Origin: Thermocaproicibacter sp036741535
GTDB lineage: Bacteria; Bacillota; Clostridia; Oscillospirales; Acutalibacteraceae
Direction of reading: 5' to 3'
DNA: 8,563 nucleotides
NCBI GenBank assembly: GCA_036741535.1
Contig: DAINSB010000105.1
Coordinates: forward strand, 1-8,563
Part shown: piece by piece, positions 1-5,243 of the stretch
Numbering within the stretch: the first letter of the stretch is position 1
Layout of the letters: each line of letters begins with the position of its first letter
Notes under the pieces: model-generated
What the model saw: only the letters and a program-made list of their open reading frames with translations
What the model was told of the DNA's origin: nothing
Databases searched by the model: none
Translations under genes and position numbers: made by a program

Positions 1-2
1 TC

Positions 3-500
3 GCGTCCGGCATACTGACGAAAAACCGGCAGCTCGACACCATCAGCAACAACCTCGCGAACTCCGAGACGACCGGCTTCAAAACGGATCGCGTGACGCA
101 GAAGACCTTCGGCAGCATGGTGATTGACCGGGTGGATTCCCGGAAGACGCCCATCGGCTCCGCGACCCTGATGACCACGGCCGACCGCTCCGTGACCGAT
201 TTTTCGCAGGGGACGATCAGACAGACGGGGAGGAACCTCGACTTCGCGATCAACGGGCGGGGCTTCTTCGCCGTGCAGACCGCGAACGGCGTGGTCTACA
301 CGAGGAACGGCAGCTTCAACGTGGACGCGGGCGGCTATCTTGCCCTGAACGGCGTCGGCAGGGTCCTCGGCAGCGACGGGCAGCCCATTTACCTCGGCAC
401 GGACGATATTACCGCCTACAGGGGAGCGGGTTACTTCGCCAGCATCGGCGTATACACGTTTGCGGACGACCAGACGCTGCGGACGGTCGGCGAGGGCATG
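3..500 (+). CDS. Flagellar basal-body rod protein, FlgF/FlgG family, N-terminal part (no start, interrupted by gap)
   Basis: The frame is open from base 3 with no stop before the gap, so the true start lies left of the window; about a dozen residues are probably missing. The first residues visible read ASGILTKNRQLDTISNNLAN, the rod/hook N-terminal signature that forms the axial coiled coil. Further in, LDFAINGRGFFAVQT and YTRNGSF (roughly residues 79-107 of the visible part) match the conserved core of FlgF and FlgG. These proteins are exported by the flagellar type III system and polymerise into the rod outside the membrane. The GTG at 93 is an internal codon, not the start, because the conserved N-terminal motif lies upstream of it. 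After about base 395 the sequence departs from the matching stretch beyond the gap. I cannot decide between FlgF and FlgG, or the Bacillus-type FlhO/FlhP names. Confidence 0.85.
333..500 (+). repeat. Left copy of duplicated rod-gene segment
   Basis: This 168-base segment matches 511-696. The first 26 bases (333-358) and the last 48 bases (453-500) are identical to 511-536 and 649-696. The middle is diverged and 18 bases (six codons) shorter. The frame stays open in both copies. The copies reach the gap on both sides, which is expected of two variant contigs of the same locus or of two paralogues. Confidence 0.8.
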
Positions 501-510
501 NNNNNNNNNN
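501..510. other. Assembly gap (10 N)
   Basis: Ten undetermined bases split the first rod gene. The reading frame on the left (frame of base 3) and the right (frame of base 511) differ by one, so a literal 10-base gap would shift the frame. The sequence on both sides is homologous (333-500 against 511-696), so the true gap length is unknown and could even be negative, meaning overlapping contig ends. Confidence 0.97.
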
Positions 511-696
511 GGCTATCTTGCCCTGAACGGCGTCGGCCGGGTCCTCGGCCGGAACGGGCGGCCCGTCTATCTCGGCACGGACGACGTTTTCGCCGACGGG
601 GCGGGCAATCTCTCGGTCGGCGGGCGGATGGTCGGCAGCATCGGCACCTACACGTTTGCGGACGACCAGACGCTGCGGACGGTCGGCGAGGGCATG
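511..696 (+). repeat. Right copy of duplicated rod-gene segment
   Basis: This 186-base counterpart of 333-500 has identical ends and a diverged centre. The centre encodes GAGNLSVGGRMVGSIGTYTF where the left copy encodes RGAGYFASIGVYTF. The right version looks more like the usual FlgF/FlgG middle domain. Confidence 0.8.
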
Positions 697-894
697 TACA
701 GCGGGACCGGCGCGACGGCCGTCGCGAACCCGCAGGTCGTCTGGAAAAGCCTGGAGGATTCCAACACGGATGTCGCGCGGGAACTGACTGACGCGATCGA
801 CGCGCAGAGGAGCCTGCAGTCCTGTTCGCAGGCTTTGAAAATGTACGACGAGGTTCTGGACAAAGCCACCACGTCCATCGGCAGCGTCCAGTAA
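511..894 (+). CDS. Flagellar basal-body rod protein, FlgF/FlgG family, C-terminal part (after gap)
   Basis: The frame opens at the first base after the gap (GYLALNG...) and ends at TAA 892-894. It holds the middle domain (VGSIGTYTFADDQTLRTVGE) and the conserved rod C-terminus (SLEDSNTDVARELTDAIDAQ, ending in ALKMYDEVLDKATTSIGSVQ), which pairs with the N-terminal helix in the assembled rod. Joining 3-332 directly to 511-894 would give about 238 residues plus a short missing N-terminus, the normal length of a FlgF/FlgG protein. The simplest reading is therefore one gene whose central part appears twice because of assembly. The alternative is the tail of a second, tandem rod gene whose start is lost in the gap. 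The next rod gene begins 15 bp downstream, preceded by a strong ribosome binding site. Confidence 0.85.
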   Translation, partial: GYLALNGVGRVLGRNGRPVYLGTDDVFADGAGNLSVGGRMVGSIGTYTFADDQTLRTVGEGMYSGTGATAVANPQVVWKSLEDSNTDVARELTDAIDAQRSLQSCSQALKMYDEVLDKATTSIGSVQ

Positions 895-909
895 AGAGGA
901 GGGGTAACG

Positions 910-1620
910 ATGACCAACGGATTTTATACGGCCGCGTCCGGCGTGGTCGGCCAGCAGCAGGCCATGGATGTCACGGCCAACAACCTTGCCAATGTCTCGA
1001 CGCAGGGGTACCGGGCGGACCGCGCGTCCTTCGCCGATCTTCTCTATACGAACGTGAAGGACGAGGCGGGGGACTCCGCCCTGAAGGTCGGCCACGGCAC
1101 GAAAGTCGGCAAGACGGACACGATGGCGTCGCAGGGCGGCCTGCGCGAGACCGGCCTGCCCCAGAACTACGCCCTGACCGACCCGAGGAACTTTTTCGCC
1201 GTCCGCACGGCGGGAGGCACCGTCCAGTATACCCGCAGCGGCAGCTTCCACAAGGCGAGCGGCGGCGACGGCAGATACTATCTGGCGGATTCGGAGGGCG
1301 GCTTTGTGCTCGATTCGGCCGGGAACCCCATCGTCATGACGGGGGACGACCGGCGGGCGCAGCCGGTCGGGGTCTATACCTTCGCAAACCTCGGCGGGCT
1401 GAGGAAAACGGGGGGGAACGACTACGCCGCCACGGCTCTTTCGGGCGCGGCTTCCGCGGTGCGGGGCGCCGAGGTGCGGCAGGGATTTCTGGAAGACTCG
1501 ACCGTCGACATGGCGACGGAGCTTTCCGATATGATCGTTCAGCAACGTGCCTTCGAAGTCAATGCAAAGATGGTGCAGATGACCGATGAAGTGATGCAGA
1601 CGGTCAACAGCCTGCGCTGA
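910..1620 (+). CDS. flgG: Flagellar hook-basal body rod protein, FlgG-like
   Basis: A 236-residue rod protein, close to the usual 240-260. The N-terminal axial motif is at residues 22-34 (TANNLANVSTQGY). The C-terminus (about 186-236: GFLEDSTVDMATELSDMIVQ, then QRAFEVNAKMVQMTDEVMQT) is the hallmark of FlgG-type proteins. It should be exported and polymerise as distal rod. The start ATG follows AAAGAGGAGGGG at a good distance, and the gene sits 15 bp after the preceding rod gene, so the two are co-transcribed. One oddity: the usual LD-x-AI-x-G-x-GFF core is replaced by NYALTDPRNFFAVRT, and residues about 113-125 (KASGGDGRYYLAD) carry a small insertion after the TRSGSF motif. A FlgF/FlhP assignment is possible. 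The family call is firm and the symbol is less so. Confidence 0.85.
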   Translation: MTNGFYTAASGVVGQQQAMDVTANNLANVSTQGYRADRASFADLLYTNVKDEAGDSALKVGHGTKVGKTDTMASQGGLRETGLPQNYALTDPRNFFAVRTAGGTVQYTRSGSFHKASGGDGRYYLADSEGGFVLDSAGNPIVMTGDDRRAQPVGVYTFANLGGLRKTGGNDYAATALSGAASAVRGAEVRQGFLEDSTVDMATELSDMIVQQRAFEVNAKMVQMTDEVMQTVNSLR

Positions 1621-1658
1621 GGCGGGCTGGGGCAAGATTTTTTGGGGGGAGATTCCGT

Positions 1659-3152
1659 ATGAAGTACAATCCGTCTGAAAAAGCGCAAAGCGCGGGAAAA
1701 GGCGTGCCCGCAGGGCGGAGCGGAGCCGAAAAACCTGTTCTGGAACTTCGCACGGAGAACAACAATCTGACGGCGGTTCTCCGCGTGAAGTCGATCGGGT
1801 CGGAACAGACGCTCGCCTACGAAGATGTGATGGACTTTCTGAAACAGAAGCGGATCTCGTACGGGATCCGCGAACAGGCCGTGAAGGAGTACTGCGAGCG
1901 GAAACGGTATTTTGCCGAGCTTGTCTGCGCCCAGGGGCTGCCCCCGGTCGACGGAACGGACGGGACGCTGGAATTCCTGTTCAAGACGAAGATCGACGCC
2001 GTTCCGGAGCAGCGGGACGACGGGACCGTCGATTACAGGGCGCTGGGGCTCGTTCAGAATATCCGGAAAGGGGAGCCCCTCTGCCGGATCACCCCGCCCG
2101 CGCCCGGCAGCGACGGGGTCGACGTGTTCGGCCGGGCCCTCCACTTCAAAGAGGGCCGGTTCCCGCGGTTCCCCACGGGGCGCAACGTCGCCGCTTCCGA
2201 AGACGGGCTCACGCTGGTGGCGCTCATCGACGGCTGTATCGAGTACAAGTCGATGGAGCTGAACGTCCTCGATTCCTATATCGTGCACGGCGATGTGGAC
2301 GGCGCTTCGGGCAATGTGGACACGGTCGGTTCGGTCACGGTGCTCGGCGACGTGCGGGAGGGCTTTTCCGTCAAGGCCGGCGGAAGCATCACCGTCCGCG
2401 GGATGGTGGAAGGGGCCCGGCTTCAGGCGGGCGTCAACATCAACATCGCCAAGGGCATGAACGGCATGAACAAAGGGCGCCTGATCTGCGAGGGGAGCGT
2501 CACGGCGAAATTCCTCGAGAACTGCATCATCGACTGCAAGGGCGACGTTTACAGCGACGTGCTGATGAACAGCATCGTCAACGCCAAGGGTTCGGTGATC
2601 CTGCGCGGCAGGAACGGGATGCTGCTGGGCGGCCGGTGCACGGCGGGCCGGCGCATCTATGCGAATTATATCGGCAACGCCAACAACCTCCGCACGGAAG
2701 CGATCCTCGACTCCCCGGCGCTGGAGCGACTGCTGCGCAGGCGGTCGCTGGAAGCGCCGGAGGGGGAGATCAGAAAGGAGCTGGAGGAACTGCGGAACGG
2801 CCGGTCGCTCCTTCAAAGCCAGATCGACACCCTCGGCAACCTGCTGACCATCGGCCGCGCCCACGAAAAGGTGAAAAAGCTGATCGAAGAGAACAAGCGC
2901 AAACAGAAGGAGATCGACGCGCAGATGGCGTCTCTGCAGGACGCGCTCTCCCTTGTGGACGAGGTGCCCCTGGTGGAGACCCCGGGGGACTTCAACGTCT
3001 CCGGCATCCGCATCGTCTACAGCGGCGTCCGGATCAAGATCGGCGCGGTTTCCCTGACCCTCAAACAGGATTACAGCAGCACGAAATTCTATCTGGGGAA
3101 AGACGAGATCGAGAGCGGCCCGCTTCTCCCTTCCGACCACATTGAGTACTAG
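1659..3152 (+). CDS. fapA: FapA / DUF342 family protein (flagellar assembly protein A)
   Basis: A 497-residue protein with the layout of the FapA/DUF342 family. Residues 1-25 are a basic, disordered leader, and about 30-130 form an N-terminal alpha/beta region. A conserved turn reads PGSDGVDVFGRAL (149-161) and is followed by NVAASEDGLTLVALIDG. A beta-helix of short G-x-V/I rungs spans about 205-335 (VHGDVDG, GSVTVLGDV, GGSITVRGMVEGA, CEGSVTAK, CKGDVYSD, AKGSVILRG). A coiled coil rich in K/E/L/R covers about 352-432, and a small beta tail closes the protein. There is no signal peptide or membrane segment, so it should be cytoplasmic. The start ATG is preceded by GGGGGGAG, 38 bp after the rod gene stop. 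In Vibrio, FapA is linked to polar flagellum assembly and sugar-PTS control; whether that holds here is inference. Its place between rod and chemotaxis genes supports a motility role, but the biochemical function is unknown. Confidence 0.85.
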   Translation: MKYNPSEKAQSAGKGVPAGRSGAEKPVLELRTENNNLTAVLRVKSIGSEQTLAYEDVMDFLKQKRISYGIREQAVKEYCERKRYFAELVCAQGLPPVDGTDGTLEFLFKTKIDAVPEQRDDGTVDYRALGLVQNIRKGEPLCRITPPAPGSDGVDVFGRALHFKEGRFPRFPTGRNVAASEDGLTLVALIDGCIEYKSMELNVLDSYIVHGDVDGASGNVDTVGSVTVLGDVREGFSVKAGGSITVRGMVEGARLQAGVNINIAKGMNGMNKGRLICEGSVTAKFLENCIIDCKGDVYSDVLMNSIVNAKGSVILRGRNGMLLGGRCTAGRRIYANYIGNANNLRTEAILDSPALERLLRRRSLEAPEGEIRKELEELRNGRSLLQSQIDTLGNLLTIGRAHEKVKKLIEENKRKQKEIDAQMASLQDALSLVDEVPLVETPGDFNVSGIRIVYSGVRIKIGAVSLTLKQDYSSTKFYLGKDEIESGPLLPSDHIEY

Positions 3153-3184
3153 GCGGCCGGATGAAAAAATTTTAGAGGTGCAAC

Positions 3185-3808
3185 ATGACGATTAAAGACC
3201 TGGGACAGCTCAGCGAAATGCATATCGACGTGCTCAAGGAGATCGGCAATATCGGCGCCGGAAACGCGGCGACCTCCCTGGCGCAGATGCTGGGCCGGAA
3301 GGTGGAGATGACGACCCCGGTCGTGCGCGTGCTGGACATTGCGGATGCGGACCGGGCGCTCGGCGGCCCCGAGACCCCGGTGGTCGCGATCCTCGTCGAG
3401 CTTTACGGCGACATCAAGGGGATCATGATGTTCGTGCTGGGGAACGACTTCGCGAAGTCGCTTCTGAAAAGCCTTCTGGGCGAAGAGGATGTGGACTGCC
3501 TGCATCTTTCCGAAATGGAGAGCTCGGCGATGTCCGAGATCGGCAACATTATGATCGGCGCCTACACGGCCGCCATCGGGTCCCTCGCCGGCCTCACCAT
3601 CAAGATTTCCGTGCCCGCCGTCACGGCGGACATGGTCGGCTCCCTGCTGACGGTCCCCGCCGCGGAGATGGGTTCCGTTTCCGACAAGATCATCTTCATC
3701 GAAGACGATTTCATCAACGCAAGCGACAAGATCACATCCAACATGATGCTGATTCCGCATCTCGAGTCCTTGAATAAACTGATGAACAGCTTGGGGATTG
3801 ATTTATGA
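3185..3808 (+). CDS. cheC: CheC-type CheY-P phosphatase
   Basis: At 207 residues this is the normal length of CheC. Both phosphatase motifs of the form [DS]-x3-E-x2-N followed by a distant proline are present and intact: D15, E19, N22 with P45 (DVLKEIGNIGAGNAATSLAQ), and S114, E118, N121 with P144 (SAMSEIGNIM). The internal pseudo-two-fold repeat is the CheC fold. Because both sites are kept, it should dephosphorylate CheY-P. In Bacillus and Thermotoga, CheC also binds CheD, which stimulates it. It lacks the C-terminal SpoA/FliN domain of FliY, so it is CheC and not FliY. The start ATG follows AGAGGTG. The stop TGA overlaps the cheD start in an ATGA, implying translational coupling. The protein is cytoplasmic. 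Confidence 0.93.
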   Translation: MTIKDLGQLSEMHIDVLKEIGNIGAGNAATSLAQMLGRKVEMTTPVVRVLDIADADRALGGPETPVVAILVELYGDIKGIMMFVLGNDFAKSLLKSLLGEEDVDCLHLSEMESSAMSEIGNIMIGAYTAAIGSLAGLTIKISVPAVTADMVGSLLTVPAAEMGSVSDKIIFIEDDFINASDKITSNMMLIPHLESLNKLMNSLGIDL

Positions 3809-4290
3809 GCGATCTAATCACAATCAACATCTCGGACATGAGGGTTTCCCCGTGTCCGGCCGCCTTTGTCACCTATGCGCTGGGCTCCTGCATCGGCATC
3901 TGTCTGTACGACACCGTCACCAGAGCGGGGGGCCTGGGGCACATCCTTCTTCCCTATTACCCGTCTGACAACCCCAACGAACAGCTCTACCGCTATGCCG
4001 ACACCTGTCTGCCGGACATGGTCCGGCGGATGGAGCAGATCGGCGCCGTGCGGCAGTGCATCGTGGCGAAAATCGCCGGCGGCGCGAAGATGTTCGAGGT
4101 CGCCGACGACTGCGCGTTCGGCAATATCGGGGCCCGGAATATCGCGGCGGTCAAAGAGACGCTGCAAAAATTACAGATCCGTGTCGTCGCCGAAGACACG
4201 GGTCTGAATTATGGAAGGACCGTTTATTTTTATACGGAGACCGGCGAGATGATCGTCAAATCGTTCGCCAAGGGGACGACGGTGTATTAG
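3805..4290 (+). CDS. cheD: CheD chemoreceptor glutamine deamidase
   Basis: At 161 residues it matches the usual CheD length. The catalytic cysteine lies in TYALGSCIGICLYD (C29) and the catalytic histidine in GGLGHILLPYY (H46). The conserved AKIAGGAKMF segment is at about 88-97, and the C-terminal strand region GLNYGRTVYFYTETGEMI is intact. CheD deamidates glutamines on chemoreceptors and binds CheC, linking adaptation to CheY-P level. It starts inside the end of cheC (ATGA overlap), so the two partners are made together. Extra cysteines C17 and C33 near the active site are visible; their significance is unknown. It is the last gene of the rightward operon and ends 24 bp from the stop of the convergent gene. 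Confidence 0.95.
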   Translation: MSDLITINISDMRVSPCPAAFVTYALGSCIGICLYDTVTRAGGLGHILLPYYPSDNPNEQLYRYADTCLPDMVRRMEQIGAVRQCIVAKIAGGAKMFEVADDCAFGNIGARNIAAVKETLQKLQIRVVAEDTGLNYGRTVYFYTETGEMIVKSFAKGTTVY

Positions 4291-4314
4291 AACTCTGCCT
4301 TCTCCCGGTGCTCC

Positions 4315-4767
4315 TCAGACGGGGTTCGGGGATCCCGAAGGCCGGGAAGCCGCGCCGGCTTTTCGCCTTGCGGAGCGGATTCGCTTCCGCAGGCGGTCGC
4401 ATTCCAAGCGGATCTTCCGCCGCGCCTCCGTGTCCGAAGCCAGGGTGGAATCCAGCAGACGGCGGCTTTTCTGGGCGCAGTCCGCAAGCCTGCGTTCCTC
4501 TTCGGTGCATTCCGCCGGATCGGCTTTGCCCGAGAGAACCTCCCGCAGCCGCGCGCGTTCCGTTTCCCCCGCCTTGCTTTTGTATCCGTCGATCATCCGG
4601 TTGCACTTTTTCAGCCGGTCAATGTAGACCTGGCGCTGTTCCGGCAAGTCCCCGAGCCGGATGTCCAGCTGAGAGCTCTGCACCTCGATCTGCCCCGTCA
4701 GGTTCAGGATTGCGGTCAGAAGGACGTTCCGCTGTTCCCAGCACGCCAGCAGACAGTCATATTCCAT
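4315..4767 (-). CDS. Small basic alpha-helical protein after fliS, FliT-like flagellar chaperone (putative)
   Basis: A 150-residue, charged, almost wholly helical protein with no signal peptide or membrane segment. I chose ATG 4765-4767 because it lies 8 bp after the fliS stop, with AGGG just upstream. An ATG at 4848 would add 27 basic residues lying entirely over the end of fliS and is unlikely. Residues 38-60 (LGDLPEQRQVYIDRLKKCNR) resemble the L..R..xI..L pattern of FliT/FlgN-type export chaperones, and the gene sits in the position FliT holds in many fliD-fliS-fliT operons. The C-terminus is very basic (residues 116-136: RRKIRLECDRLRKRIRSARR) and then Pro/Ser/Gly-rich. There are six cysteines (5, 9, 55, 87, 97, 123), unusual beside the cysteine-free FliD. 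Function rests mainly on position; similarity to FliT is weak by eye. Confidence 0.6.
   Translation of the reverse strand: MEYDCLLACWEQRNVLLTAILNLTGQIEVQSSQLDIRLGDLPEQRQVYIDRLKKCNRMIDGYKSKAGETERARLREVLSGKADPAECTEEERRLADCAQKSRRLLDSTLASDTEARRKIRLECDRLRKRIRSARRKAGAASRPSGSPNPV
4347..4363 (+). terminator. Possible intrinsic terminator after cheD
   Basis: AAGCCG, loop CGC, CGGCTT forms a perfect 6-bp stem and is followed by TT, giving a short TTTT run at 4360-4363. An outer AAGGC (4338-4342) and GCCTT (4365-4369) could extend it. It lies 57 bp after the cheD stop, inside the 3' end of the convergent gene. The T run is short and GC-rich sequence makes hairpins by chance, so this is tentative. Confidence 0.3.
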
Positions 4768-4775
4768 ATTTTTCC

Positions 4776-5192
4776 CTACTTTGCGCCGCCGCTCGCGCCG
4801 GAGCTTTTCCCGCCCGGCAGGCGGATCTTTTTTTCTGTCTGGACCCACGCGTCCCGAAGCTCCTGGACCTGCGGGATGATCCTGTCGAGATACGAGGCGT
4901 CGTTTTTGGCGGCCCCCAGCACGATCTGCCCCAGCAGATAAGCGTACAGGCGCGACAGCGTGGCGGTGATTTCATATTTCGGGTCCAGCGTCACCGTCAG
5001 GTAATTGAGGATGTCCCGGCATTTTTTCATGCACTTGCCGGCCGCGGCCGCGTTGTCCTTTTTGAGCAGCAGCGACCCGAACTTCAGGTTCTTCAGCACC
5101 TCGTCGTACAGGGCGATCACCAGCTCCCCCTTCGACATGGTGCTGATGGCCTGCTCCTGATATTTCATGATCAGATCCTGATTCCCGTTCAT
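4776..5192 (-). CDS. fliS: Flagellin export chaperone FliS
   Basis: At 138 residues, FliS is usually about 125-135. The diagnostic N-terminal segment is YQEQAISTMSKGELVIALYD (11-30), and the C-terminal core holds LDPKYEITATLSRLYAYLLG and ELRDAW (111-116). FliS binds the disordered C-terminus of flagellin in the cytoplasm, prevents early polymerisation and delivers it to the export gate. The extra length is a Gly/Ser tail (RLPGGKSSGASGGAK) that looks disordered. The start ATG is preceded by GGGGGGCG. The gene lies 51 bp after fliD and 8 bp before the FliT-like gene, so all three are probably one transcript. Confidence 0.93.
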   Translation of the reverse strand: MNGNQDLIMKYQEQAISTMSKGELVIALYDEVLKNLKFGSLLLKKDNAAAAGKCMKKCRDILNYLTVTLDPKYEITATLSRLYAYLLGQIVLGAAKNDASYLDRIIPQVQELRDAWVQTEKKIRLPGGKSSGASGGAK

Positions 5193-5243
5193 GACCGCCC
5201 CCCGTTTCTGTCAGCCGAATTTTTTGTTTCGCGCGCCCCGCCG

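Noticed and set aside
93..95. GTG at 93 as start of the first rod gene
   Set aside because: The conserved N-terminal rod motif lies upstream in the same open frame, so the gene starts left of the window.
333..696. Diversity-generating retroelement or phase-variable cassette in the rod gene
   Set aside because: No reverse transcriptase, template repeat with adenine-specific changes, invertible repeats or recombinase is visible. A contig-joining artefact explains the pattern more simply.
1526..1532. CCGATAT on the plus strand inside the second rod gene, a possible SigD -10 for fapA
   Set aside because: There is no TAAA at the required spacing upstream, and the sequence encodes a conserved Ser-Asp-Met segment of the rod C-terminus.
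409..1635. Long minus-strand open frame (408 codons) opposite the rod genes
   Set aside because: It runs through the N gap and lies antisense to two well-supported rod genes. Its Arg/Asp/Val/His-rich composition is typical of the antisense frame of GC-rich coding DNA, and no domain is recognisable.
1539..3140. Minus-strand open frame of 533 codons opposite fapA
   Set aside because: Antisense shadow of a GC-rich gene whose plus-strand product has clear family motifs; the shadow product has none.
4325..4339. Perfect inverted repeat TTCGGG-GAT-CCCGAA as a terminator or operator
   Set aside because: It has no T run on either strand and only a 3-base loop, and it lies inside coding sequence. Short GC-rich palindromes are common here.
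4768..4848. N-terminal extension of the FliT-like gene to the ATG at 4848
   Set aside because: The extra 27 residues overlap the end of fliS and are a basic frame-shifted shadow. The ATG at 4767 sits 8 bp after the fliS stop with AGGG upstream.
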